Assembly: GCF_002251245.1 (NCBI RefSeq)
Contig: NZ_NPJG01000079.1
Coordinates: 1 to 64,000, forward strand
Length of the DNA stretch: 64,000 nucleotides
Direction: 5' to 3'
DNA from: Prevotella sp. P5-92
GTDB taxonomy: Bacteria; Bacteroidota; Bacteroidia; Bacteroidales; Bacteroidaceae
Made by a program: the position numbers and the translations under genes. Numbering within the stretch: position 1 is the first letter of the stretch; every line of letters begins with the position of its first letter. The notes beneath the pieces were generated by a model. The model was not told the origin of the DNA, did no database searches, and saw only the letters and a list, made by a program, of their open reading frames with translations. This document shows, one piece after another, positions 40,054-48,947 of this stretch.

Positions 40054-42078
40054 TCAATGCCCCTTCGCATCAGAGCCGTTATCATCTACATCGCCTGCAG
40101 CCACGAAGATGCGGTAGTAGAGCGGATAGGCGACGCCATCGACCTGACTGTTGTTGCCGGGGTCGGAAGTGCCGTAATAGTAGTCGTAGATGAAGTCGTC
40201 CCACTTCATGTTGGCGAATCCCACTGACGCGCCCAAGGTGTTGACGCCACGCTCCTGCTGGGTGAAGAGGAGCGTCTCGGGATTCCACGACACGAGATGC
40301 GGATGGAAGAGAACCCACTTCGGCACGTCGCCCGTGAAGAAGTTGAGGTTGAGCGACAACGTGCGGCACTTGGGCAACACTCGCGGTATCTGGCTTCCGA
40401 AGACGTGGTCATAGACCACGGTGCCGTCCTTGCGGCGGCAGGTGACGGGGCGGTCGTAGCCCGAGAGGAGCCACTTACAGGTGTCGCCGACGAGCTTGTC
40501 CTGCCAGTCGGCGCTGGTTGACGAGAAGTCGGAAGCGGAATAGCGTGTGGGCTTGCCTGCCGAGCGCAGAGCACTATCGATCTCGTCGTCGGTAGGCAGT
40601 TCGCCTTCGAGGAAGCAATAAGAGAGTCGCAGCGTGCGGAGGTTGTCCCACGTGAGCAGCGAGAGCAGAGCCTTGCGCTGCGGACCGGCACTGACATTGC
40701 CGTACAGGCCTATTGGATAGGTGTTATAGATGTAGTTGCCCTGTGTGTCGCGATCCATTGCGGAGAGGTTGATGCCCACGTCGGTGCGGCGCTCAGCATT
40801 GAGCACGAGAGAGGTGAGACGGGGGAAGTTCTGTTCGTTGATCACATTTGTGATGTCAGAGAGCTTGCTGAAGTTGTTGCTCGAGAGATTAAGACTCTCA
40901 AGGCTTGCACCAAGCTTGACAAATGAAGACGGCAGGCTGGTCATGCCGTAAGCCTGCACGGAGAGATGCTTGAGGTGAGCCAGCGAACAGATGTCGTCGC
41001 CCAGTGATACCTCGCGTATCTGGCTGTTCTCGTTGGAGGCGAGCGTGAACGACTCGAGGAAGCGGAGGTTGGCCACTTCCTTTGGCAGGCTCTCACCCGA
41101 CTTGAGGTTAATCATGCTGAATTTCACGCTGCGCACGCGGCCTAAGGCTTCGGGATGCTGCTTGACAAAGGCGTCGGTGGCTTCCCAGAGCGTGACGTTC
41201 GACCAGTTGCGCATGTTGTCGCTGGTGTCGAACGATGCCATGGAGTTGAGCTTTTGGTTAATCATGATCACCGAGAGAGAGTCGCCGGCGCGGTTGTCCT
41301 CAATGCGAGGTGCGGCCTTCTGGCGCACGGTGAGCACCACATCGCCCGTGGGGTTGCCGTCGGCATCCACGAGTTGCTCGTCGGCATTGACGGGAACGAG
41401 ATGCACCTTTGCCACACGTGTGGCGGGCACGACGTTCATCGTCCAGCGGAACTTGAACTTCACGCTGCGCGGACGAGCTTTCCTGTCAAGAACGATGCCG
41501 AAGGATGTGCCAGCGAGCTTGTCCTCGTTCTTACTGTTGAGCAGCCAGCCCTGACGCTCGCTTTCATTAGCGAGCATCTCGTTCTCGGAGATGTCGCCCT
41601 CGAACGAGTAGTCGATGCTGCCTATCTTACACTCTACGTTGGCTGAGACGGTGATGTCAAACTCGCGGTCGTCGTATGATGCGGAATTTTCTATCTCCAC
41701 CTCGGGCTTGTTGACGGCGATCTGCTTGCCGAAGCCAAACTGCGAGACGGTGAGCGTGCGGCGCTGTCCGTTGTCGCCTACAAAAGTCACCTCGGCGTCG
41801 CGGCGACCGCTGAGCAAGGTGGTATCTACCTTTACGGTGGCGGTGGCTGAGCCTATGCCATTGGCGGGCGTGACCATGAGCCACGTGTCGGCAGTGTTGG
41901 CCACCCAGTGTTGTGTCGCGCTGACGGCAACCTCTTCGCTACCGCCCTCGGCACTTACCAGCAGCACGTCGCGGTCGATGACGAGTCCGCCGGAGATCTC
42001 TTCTGCATTGTCGTCGCTACACGCCGTCAGGCCGACAGCAAGCGAGAAGAGCCATGTCAGTTGTTTTATGTATTTCAT
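40054..42078 (-). CDS. BACON plus leucine-rich-repeat surface lipoprotein
   Basis: A 674 aa lipoprotein (LFSLAVGLTAC, Cys20; then SDDNAEEISGG). Residues about 30-120 form a BACON domain (DRDVLLVSAEGGSEEVAVSATQHWVANTADTWLMVTPA ... RRTLTVSQFGF). A second Ig-like region (about 125-260) includes the RQKAAPRI end. From about 270 to 620 leucine-rich-repeat-like units follow (LRFLESFTLASNENSQ, LAHLKHLSVQAYGMTSLPSSF, LESLNLSSNNFSKLS, LRTLRLSYCFLEGELP). Likely a surface protein-binding module; the ligand is unknown. 38 bp upstream of the protease gene. Confidence 0.85.
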   Translation of the reverse strand: MKYIKQLTWLFSLAVGLTACSDDNAEEISGGLVIDRDVLLVSAEGGSEEVAVSATQHWVANTADTWLMVTPANGIGSATATVKVDTTLLSGRRDAEVTFVGDNGQRRTLTVSQFGFGKQIAVNKPEVEIENSASYDDREFDITVSANVECKIGSIDYSFEGDISENEMLANESERQGWLLNSKNEDKLAGTSFGIVLDRKARPRSVKFKFRWTMNVVPATRVAKVHLVPVNADEQLVDADGNPTGDVVLTVRQKAAPRIEDNRAGDSLSVIMINQKLNSMASFDTSDNMRNWSNVTLWEATDAFVKQHPEALGRVRSVKFSMINLKSGESLPKEVANLRFLESFTLASNENSQIREVSLGDDICSLAHLKHLSVQAYGMTSLPSSFVKLGASLESLNLSSNNFSKLSDITNVINEQNFPRLTSLVLNAERRTDVGINLSAMDRDTQGNYIYNTYPIGLYGNVSAGPQRKALLSLLTWDNLRTLRLSYCFLEGELPTDDEIDSALRSAGKPTRYSASDFSSTSADWQDKLVGDTCKWLLSGYDRPVTCRRKDGTVVYDHVFGSQIPRVLPKCRTLSLNLNFFTGDVPKWVLFHPHLVSWNPETLLFTQQERGVNTLGASVGFANMKWDDFIYDYYYGTSDPGNNSQVDGVAYPLYYRIFVAAGDVDDNGSDAKGH

Positions 42079-42148
42079 ATTGTCGTTTTTTACTTTTATT
42101 CTTATTTACTAAGAGAATCAACTTGTCAACTCGTCAACTTTAAAATCG

Positions 42149-44851
42149 TCAATTCTCCAAGTCCAATGCGTCGCATCCTCGTATGTCTTGTGTCTTGTCG
42201 TAGATGAGGAGATAGAGTCCGGCCTTGATATATGGGCAGACGCTGGTGACGTCGATGGAGATGTTGGGATTGCCCTTGATGTTCACTATCCAGAGGCGCG
42301 AGGTGAGTTTCTCCTCCACCTTGCGGACGTCGTTATCGCCAATCTGAAACTGTATGAGACTGGGACACTGGGTGATGCCTGTAGGCCAAGCCTTCAGCGT
42401 GCGGTTGCCTTGGTCGTCGCGCTGGTGGTTGATGGCGAAGGCGCGCAGGTTGGCACTGTTGAGCGGCTGCGTGGGCACCTCGCTGAAGCAGTTGTAGCTG
42501 AGGTCCATATTGGTGATATAGGGCATGTTGTCGCTAAGGAAATCGTCGGAGAGCGACGTGAGCTTGTTGAAGCGGAAGTCGAGTATCTGCAGCAGATGGG
42601 CGTTCTTTCCCTTAATGGAGCCCTTGGGGATGCTGGTGATCATGTTGCCGCTGATGTCGAGCGTGGTGATGGGCGATCCGGATGAGATGAGCTCAGAGGG
42701 GAAACGGGAGAGACGGTTGTTGCTCAGCGACACGGTGGAGGCGTTAATGCCTTTATAAGTGCCGTTAGCGAGATCGACGCCAGTGATCTCGTTGTGGGAG
42801 AAGTTGACCGACCCCATCACTCTTACCGAACTGGCATCGAAGATGTTTGGAATCACGGTGAGCTTGTTGTAAGAGAAGTTCAGTCCTTCCACATCCTCGG
42901 TGAAACCGCAGAGGTCGGTGGGGATGGTCTCTATGCTGTTGTTGTTGAGATAGAGCGACGTAAATTTAATATCGGTGCCGAAAGCGTTGACGGTCTTCAC
43001 GTTGTTGTGTGCCACGTCGAGCAGGGCGAGCTTAACCATCTTCGACAGCGCCGCCGACGGGGGAAACGCCTCAAGATTGTTGTAGCTGAGATACATGATC
43101 TGTATGCTCTTTCCCACGGGACTTTCGGCCAGACGCTGCCAGTCGGAACGCAGCTGGGCGGCTGAGATGCCTTTGTTGCAGGCGAGGTTGAACGCCTGTA
43201 TGGAGGGAAGGAGGAAGAAAATCTCAGGCACTCGAGTGAGCTTGGGACAGTTGTAGAGCTCCACATCGGTGAGTTCGCTCATTGCCGCCCATTCGTCGCC
43301 AGTGTATTCCCCGGCAAAGCTGTGATAGGGCGATGATGCGTCATCGTAGAAGCGTGTACAGAACTCGTCGGACTCGACGGGACAGTTGCCCACATACAGC
43401 TGCTGCAATTTCGACAGACGGCAGAGGGCGCGCGAGATGCCAGTGATTTTGTTTGTCAGCGTGCCTATCTGCGCGTCTTTGAGGCTGATGCGCGAGTCTT
43501 GGCGTATCTTCTTGTCGGCATTCTGTGGGTCTGAGTTGTAGCTATCGACGATCATCTCCGACATGCTGGCGCGCGGGTCGTACTTCAGGAAACGATTCTC
43601 GTAATCGTGGCGCATGGCAAGTCGGCGGGTTGAGGTGAGCGTAGATGCGTCGTAGGAGTTGAAGAGGTTGGCACCGATCTTCTCGTCGTGAGAACCGAGG
43701 TTGAGCACCTTCAGTTCGGTGAGTTGGCCGATGGCGTCGGACAGTATGCCCTTGCAGCCGAAGCCGGCGAGGACGATGCCGATGACGCGCCCGTTATTGT
43801 CGAGCGTCACGCCGGGCTGCTCGCCCCACATGTCGAGCTCCTTGTTGAAATTCCAGTTGGCACCGTGGAACGTGGCGTCGCCGTAGAAGCTCCAATCTTT
43901 GCCGCCAAGCGATTCCCAGATGGCCTTCAGAGCCTTATAGTCCTTGATATACTCGCGAGTCTCAGAGAGGATGATGGGCACTTTGGCGCTGTCGTTAAGC
44001 TGGTTGTCGGCCACGACAAACGCTTCGCCCTTCACGGGCTGGGTCTCGAAGGTCTTCTTTACCGCTCCACTCTTGCCGTAAGTGGTGTATGACGTGACCT
44101 GATACGTGCCGGCGGGCAGCGACACAGCCGAGTCACAGCGTGCGGTGGCGATGTCCATATACTTGTCGTCAGGGTTGTCGGGATTCTGGTGCAGCTCGCT
44201 GTCTTCCTCGTATGTCACCTTCAGCTCGGGAAAGGTGATGGTCTCGCGGGTGAAGAGGTTTGTGACGCTGACATCGACGAGACGGATGTTGGAGAAGAGA
44301 TACTCGCCGCTGCCTGAGCGGGTGTTGTCCCAATGCTTGGTGAGACGGAACTTCACGCTTCCGCGACTGACTGTAGCGACCGTAAGACGCTGCACGGCCA
44401 TTCCTCCGCCGACAACGGTAAACTGCTCGCCTGACGATGACGCAAGGAGTTCCTCATCGACGGCGTCGTAGAGATAAAAGCCGACGATGGTGTATTTGCC
44501 TGCTGCGAGTTTGAGTTTCTCGCTGCGCAAACCGTACTCGGCATTGGCGGCGTTATAAGCGGTGAGAGGCAGGGTCTGAGATATGGTGTTGCCGTCAGAA
44601 ACCATGACCACCTTGATCTTCTTGGCGTCGTCGAGCCGTTCCAGCTGGCTGGTTGCCCTTGTTCCGTCAGACTTTGTACCGACGGCCTTTGTGCCGTCAG
44701 CAACGCCACGTTTCAGGAGCTGAAACTGCACATATCCGTAGCTGTTGTCCCATTCTCCGGTATTTTCGTCCGAACAGCCTGTGGCGATTGTCGCGAGAAG
44801 GACGACGAGGAGCGAGAGCAACGTGGTGCTAAAATATCTTGATGTGTTCAT
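42149..44851 (-). CDS. leucine-rich-repeat surface lipoprotein (DUF4458-type N-terminus)
   Basis: A 900 aa lipoprotein (LATIATGC, Cys26; then SDENTGEWDN). The N-terminal Ig-like DUF4458-type region (about 30-290) includes KKIKVVMVSDGNTISQTLPL and GKYTIVGFYLYDA. The repeat part (about 300-890) has LTELKVLNLGS, TSLYLNNNSIETIP, VEGLNFSYNKLTVIPNIF, ITTLDISGNMITSIP, ITNMDLSYNCFSEVP. A short Thr/Lys/Gly-rich repeat (DGTKAVGTKSDGTRAT) lies near residue 55. Role and ligand unknown; domain names are from family memory. 70 bp upstream of the BACON/LRR gene and likely partner in substrate capture. Confidence 0.82.
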   Translation of the reverse strand: MNTSRYFSTTLLSLLVVLLATIATGCSDENTGEWDNSYGYVQFQLLKRGVADGTKAVGTKSDGTRATSQLERLDDAKKIKVVMVSDGNTISQTLPLTAYNAANAEYGLRSEKLKLAAGKYTIVGFYLYDAVDEELLASSSGEQFTVVGGGMAVQRLTVATVSRGSVKFRLTKHWDNTRSGSGEYLFSNIRLVDVSVTNLFTRETITFPELKVTYEEDSELHQNPDNPDDKYMDIATARCDSAVSLPAGTYQVTSYTTYGKSGAVKKTFETQPVKGEAFVVADNQLNDSAKVPIILSETREYIKDYKALKAIWESLGGKDWSFYGDATFHGANWNFNKELDMWGEQPGVTLDNNGRVIGIVLAGFGCKGILSDAIGQLTELKVLNLGSHDEKIGANLFNSYDASTLTSTRRLAMRHDYENRFLKYDPRASMSEMIVDSYNSDPQNADKKIRQDSRISLKDAQIGTLTNKITGISRALCRLSKLQQLYVGNCPVESDEFCTRFYDDASSPYHSFAGEYTGDEWAAMSELTDVELYNCPKLTRVPEIFFLLPSIQAFNLACNKGISAAQLRSDWQRLAESPVGKSIQIMYLSYNNLEAFPPSAALSKMVKLALLDVAHNNVKTVNAFGTDIKFTSLYLNNNSIETIPTDLCGFTEDVEGLNFSYNKLTVIPNIFDASSVRVMGSVNFSHNEITGVDLANGTYKGINASTVSLSNNRLSRFPSELISSGSPITTLDISGNMITSIPKGSIKGKNAHLLQILDFRFNKLTSLSDDFLSDNMPYITNMDLSYNCFSEVPTQPLNSANLRAFAINHQRDDQGNRTLKAWPTGITQCPSLIQFQIGDNDVRKVEEKLTSRLWIVNIKGNPNISIDVTSVCPYIKAGLYLLIYDKTQDIRGCDALDLEN

Positions 44852-44878
44852 TGTTGAATATTTCGTGTGAAAAAGGGA

Positions 44879-46411
44879 TTAATAGTCGTCGCGTTCAAGT
44901 ACCAGAACCTTGAGCGTGGTGCCGTTCTGCCTGAAGGCGATGAAGAACGGAGCTTCGTCGGTCACCTTGTAGCTGAAGGTATAGGTGTCGTTCGTGTCCA
45001 TTGCTACCTCGGGAACAAGTGATGTGCCCCAGCTGCTAAGACCGAAGATGTCGCTGAGGTCCTGCGGCTCGTAGCCGGCGATGTTGGGTGTGATTGTGAC
45101 ATAGTCACCCACAGAGACTGTGGCCACATAGATCTCGTCGCCGCTGTATCCGAGATAGTTTGCCGCCACCTCGTTATAGATACCAGTGGTCTCTTTCTTG
45201 CAATCCACTTCCTTCCATCCGCCGACGAGCACCGTGGGAGCCTTAGAGTCGGCTTCGGTGCCGCTCTGCTCCTTCTGTACGAAGTGCATGAGGAAATAAG
45301 GGTTGTAGAGCCAGCTGACGTTGCCTTCCTCGTCGAACATCTCGTAGAGGTTGGAAAGCGACTCATATACAGCCTTGGGCAAGGCATAGACATAACAGTC
45401 GCGCTCGCCGCCGTCAAGAGCATCGACGGTGATGCGGATGTCGCCATTCTCGCCCGATGCTTTTACAAAGTGGTCGTAACATGGTTCCACGCCCCACGAC
45501 TCGGTCTGGAAGACGACGAGGGTGAAGTCGTCTGCTGCTGTCTTGAGCGTGAAAGGAACGAAATTGCTGAAAGTGAAGGTGTCGTTGCCTCCATTGCCAG
45601 AAATTCCCGTAGAACCAGTCTGTGAGAATGTCTTTCCGTCGAGTGATACGGTCCAGTCTGCCCATGGCGAAGAGGTGGGATAGACGATGTCCATGGTGTT
45701 TGTCGGCATGCCGTTGAAGCGCACGGGAATGGTCTTCATGGCCTTACCATCTTGCGAGGCGATGGTGATGGTCTCGCCCTCGTCTATAGAGATGGCATAC
45801 TTGGCGTTTCTCACGCCTTCCTTAAACATGGCTCCGCCAACGGTGAGCTCACCGGCACGTCCCACCATGAAGCCGCCTTCAAGTTCCACCCATTCAGGCG
45901 TATTGGTGACGGCAAAACGATAGTTGGCCTTTACCGAGAACTTCACATACTTGTCGTAGCCAACGACGATACCGGTAGAGGTGATGTCGTTGCCTGCCTC
46001 GTCAAAGACGCTGACGGAATAGCCTGATGCAGAACGCTGAACCTCGGCCACGGCCACTTTCTCGCCGCCCATGGTGAGATAGAGCTGTGTGACGGTGAGT
46101 TCTTTAGCCTCGTCGTCGGCAGTAAGCAGCACTTTGACGGTTTGTCGGCCCGGAGTGCCGTTGACAACAAACTGGCTGTCGGCATCGTCCGTCTGGAGCT
46201 TACACCAAATGGCGTTAGAAGAGAGGCTCCAGTTCTGGTTAGCCTCAAAGGTGAAATCGATAATATCGCCGGCTGCACCGGCAAGTTTCTGTACCTGTGG
46301 GAATACTGGTGTCACGGCGGCGTCATCGTCGTCGTCCGAACAGGCGGTGGTGAGGCAGAGCGAAAGTGTCGCCATCACGACAAACCAATATCTTGAAATC
46401 GTTGTTTTCAT
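44879..46411 (-). CDS. BACON/DUF5003-type surface lipoprotein
   Basis: A 510 aa lipoprotein (MKTTISRYWFVVMATLSLCLTTAC, Cys24), followed by a strongly acidic SDDDDDAAV that fits a surface-export signal. The first domain is BACON-like (IDFTFEANQNWSLSSNAIWCKLQT); two or three further Ig-like domains follow (KYVKFSVKANYRFAVTNTPEWVELEGG, TMDIVYPTSSPWADWTVS). I suspect a DUF5003 assignment. The start at 46411 is chosen because the lipobox signal begins there; the frame opens 15 codons upstream. Function unknown. Confidence 0.78.
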   Translation of the reverse strand: MKTTISRYWFVVMATLSLCLTTACSDDDDDAAVTPVFPQVQKLAGAAGDIIDFTFEANQNWSLSSNAIWCKLQTDDADSQFVVNGTPGRQTVKVLLTADDEAKELTVTQLYLTMGGEKVAVAEVQRSASGYSVSVFDEAGNDITSTGIVVGYDKYVKFSVKANYRFAVTNTPEWVELEGGFMVGRAGELTVGGAMFKEGVRNAKYAISIDEGETITIASQDGKAMKTIPVRFNGMPTNTMDIVYPTSSPWADWTVSLDGKTFSQTGSTGISGNGGNDTFTFSNFVPFTLKTAADDFTLVVFQTESWGVEPCYDHFVKASGENGDIRITVDALDGGERDCYVYALPKAVYESLSNLYEMFDEEGNVSWLYNPYFLMHFVQKEQSGTEADSKAPTVLVGGWKEVDCKKETTGIYNEVAANYLGYSGDEIYVATVSVGDYVTITPNIAGYEPQDLSDIFGLSSWGTSLVPEVAMDTNDTYTFSYKVTDEAPFFIAFRQNGTTLKVLVLERDDY

Positions 46412-46469
46412 ATCTTTATTTTTTTTCTTCAATTCTTCAATCTTTGACATTGTCAATTATATTTATTTT

Positions 46470-47369
46470 TCAATACCCTTCCTCCTTTAGTTTCTCCGCC
46501 TCGGCGTCGCTGATCCATTCCATGACGGTGACGTATGTGCCAACGGTGCCGAAGAGCGAGCCGTCTTTGTTTTGCACGCTCATGGTGATATATTGCAGGA
46601 CGTAGTTCTGGCATGTATTATAATAAGAGGTGTAGATCGAGGGCTGGCTGATGCGCAACTTGCCGTCTCCGTATATGGTGCCAAAGGCTTCGCCCGTCTT
46701 GCCTGCCACCTGACTGTCCATCTCCACTTTCGGCTCAAGCACGTTGTCGGTGTTGAACTTCAGCTTCAGGTCGTAGCCGTCGTAGTAGATGTCTTTCAGC
46801 AGGATGGTGTTTGGCTCGTCGGCCACCAACTCGGTGCGGATGAGGCGGCTGGAGACATTGTTGAGATACTGGCTGTAATAGGTGGAGGTGACGATGCACC
46901 AACCAGTGAAGTTGTTGATGTCAAATGGACAGGCTTTCTGCATCACCACGTGGGCATAATCCTTGTATAGTTCCCACTGATACTCGTCGGGGATGACAAG
47001 ACGGAGGGTGAAACCGAGCGAGTCGGTGGCTCCGATATTGTCGTAAACGCCCTGTACCATGACGTTGCCGACGGTCTCGCCAGCTTTGATAGTTACGGTA
47101 TTGTCGAGGATGCGGTAGTGAAGGCCTTCAACGGCATTGCTCTGACGCTCGTCGATCTCTACAGCGAAAGTACGGTCGTAGTCGGTCGTCTCTGTTGCCG
47201 AAACCGGTACTGAGAAGATCTTGTTGTCTTGTTCCACGGCATACTGGTAGAGTGTGTCGGAGAACATGATATGGCTCGGTCCGTTATATACGATATGGTC
47301 CTGGGTACAGCCTACAAAGGCTGTGGCAATGGCCAGTGCGGCAACATATTTTTCGAGATATTTTTTCAT
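46470..47369 (-). CDS. DUF4843/DUF4984-like surface lipoprotein
   Basis: A 299 aa lipoprotein (ALAIATAFVGC, Cys21). The N-terminal half (SHIMFSDTLYQYAVEQDNKIFSVPVSATETTDYDRTFAVEIDERQSNAVEGLHYRI) resembles Ig-like DUF4843 modules. The C-terminal half is a separate domain (CPFDINNFTGWCIVTSTYYSQY..., RISQPSIYTSYYNTCQNYVL). Such proteins commonly sit directly after SusD in peptide-type loci. It lies 28 bp after the susD gene. The exact family is uncertain. Confidence 0.75.
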   Translation of the reverse strand: MKKYLEKYVAALAIATAFVGCTQDHIVYNGPSHIMFSDTLYQYAVEQDNKIFSVPVSATETTDYDRTFAVEIDERQSNAVEGLHYRILDNTVTIKAGETVGNVMVQGVYDNIGATDSLGFTLRLVIPDEYQWELYKDYAHVVMQKACPFDINNFTGWCIVTSTYYSQYLNNVSSRLIRTELVADEPNTILLKDIYYDGYDLKLKFNTDNVLEPKVEMDSQVAGKTGEAFGTIYGDGKLRISQPSIYTSYYNTCQNYVLQYITMSVQNKDGSLFGTVGTYVTVMEWISDAEAEKLKEEGY

Positions 47370-47397
47370 TGTTGTATCTGATTAGTGTATGATTTTG

Positions 47398-48924
47398 TCA
47401 CTTGTTGCTCTCATTCGGTTCGATTTCCGATCCAGGTGACTCTAATTCGTGCTGCGGTATTGGCCAGACAAAGAGAGGATCGTCTTTCTCCACCTTAAGG
47501 TCGCTCTGCACGAAAGTGGCGGCTGACTGCTCGGATGCCTTGCGCTCAAATCCTTTGTGCCAGCGCTTGAGGTCGTGCAGGCGGAATCCTTCCATATATA
47601 GTTCCTTCACACGCTCAGACTCGATAATGTCCATCGCATTGGTCTCGCTGAGCGAGGTATTGCCTCCGTATGACGAGTAGCGCGCCACGCGAATGGCAGA
47701 GATGTCCTTTCCTGCCTTGCTGTATTCCTTTTTGTTGGCATAAGCCTCGGCACGGATGAGATACTGTTCAGACAAGCGGAAGACCATGGGTTGGTGAACA
47801 TGGAGGATATTGTTGCCAAGGAAAGTGGCGTCGCCGAAATACTTACTCAGCAGCGGCCATTGCAGTCCGTGTTCGTATCCGGTGACACGGGTGGTGAAGA
47901 TGGCGGCTGCACGGAGGTCGTTGCTGTTGTAGGAGTTGATAACCCACTTGGCGGGAACATAGTCGGGACGGTAGCTCACGTAGTTGTAGTTGTCGAAGAT
48001 CGTGCCTAATGCTCCTCCATAACTGTTGACGGTGAATCCCACTTTCCAAATAGCCTCGCGCGAGTCGCCGTAGAGCCATATATATTTATAGTCGTTAACC
48101 GAAGTGCTATAGGTGTTGGAAGAGGCATTCTCAAGCACGTAATACTTGCTGCTGATGACCTTTGTGGCATACTTGATGGCATCGTCCCAGCGGTGCATGT
48201 ACAACGACACGCGGGCACGAAGGGCGTAACACGTCATCTCGTTGAAATATATCTCGTTGTAGAGAGTGCCCGAGAAGTCGTCTTCGAGCTTCAGCAACTC
48301 TTGAGCCTTGTCGAGGTCGGCAAGAACAAACTCATACGACTTCTTGAGAGAGGCGCGACGTGTGGGTTCGTCGCCTTTATAGTGCTCGGTAAGCACCACG
48401 CCAAGTGTCTGGGCAGCCTGCTCGTCGCTGTCGTATGCCTTGCAGAAAAGCTTGATCAGCTCGGAGTAAGCTAAGGCACGCGCGAAATATGCCTCCCCGC
48501 AATACTGGTCGAGCCTATCGAGAAGATTGTCGTCGGTGGTGTTTGCTTTCACCTTCTCCACATTGTCGAGGAGGAAGTTGCAGCAGTTCACCACGTCATA
48601 GAGGGCGGCATAAACCGCCTCGATATCTGTGTTAGTGGCCTTGATGTCGTTCCAACGGAAAATGTCGCCATAGACGTTGGTATAGCCTTTGACGCAATAC
48701 ACAAAGTCGGCCTGAAGGTCGGGAAGGATGGTGAGATTGCCCGAATAGAGGGCGCTGCTCTTGAAACTGTCGTAGATGCCGATGACGAGTTTGTCGATGT
48801 CGCCAACGGTGGTCACGGCATCGTCCATGGGAATGGAGTCCTCGGGATATTTGTCGAGACACGAGGCGAGCGACAGCGCAGTCACCGCCGACAGCATATA
48901 TGTCTTTATCTTGTTGATGTTCAT
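47398..48924 (-). CDS. SusD/RagB-family nutrient-binding lipoprotein
   Basis: A 508 aa outer-membrane lipoprotein (MNINKIKTYMLSAVTALSLASC, Cys22; LDKYPEDSIPMDDA). SusD proteins form a lid on the SusC channel and capture ligand. The TPR-rich N-terminal half includes AYFARALAYSELIKLFCKAY, YEFVLADLDKAQELL, EMTCYALRARVSLYMHRWDDAIKYA; the C-terminus has MVFRLSEQYLIRAEAYANK and RVKELYMEGFRLHDLKRW. All are SusD hallmarks. Start placed at 48924 for the signal peptide. Confidence 0.95.
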   Translation of the reverse strand: MNINKIKTYMLSAVTALSLASCLDKYPEDSIPMDDAVTTVGDIDKLVIGIYDSFKSSALYSGNLTILPDLQADFVYCVKGYTNVYGDIFRWNDIKATNTDIEAVYAALYDVVNCCNFLLDNVEKVKANTTDDNLLDRLDQYCGEAYFARALAYSELIKLFCKAYDSDEQAAQTLGVVLTEHYKGDEPTRRASLKKSYEFVLADLDKAQELLKLEDDFSGTLYNEIYFNEMTCYALRARVSLYMHRWDDAIKYATKVISSKYYVLENASSNTYSTSVNDYKYIWLYGDSREAIWKVGFTVNSYGGALGTIFDNYNYVSYRPDYVPAKWVINSYNSNDLRAAAIFTTRVTGYEHGLQWPLLSKYFGDATFLGNNILHVHQPMVFRLSEQYLIRAEAYANKKEYSKAGKDISAIRVARYSSYGGNTSLSETNAMDIIESERVKELYMEGFRLHDLKRWHKGFERKASEQSAATFVQSDLKVEKDDPLFVWPIPQHELESPGSEIEPNESNK

Positions 48925-48947
48925 CTTTTGTTTCTCCTTATGCATTA

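Noticed and set aside
39128..40117. 329-codon plus-strand frame opposite the S8 protease gene
   Set aside because: It lies antisense to intact catalytic motifs and has no recognisable domain, so it is a shadow in a GC-rich stretch.
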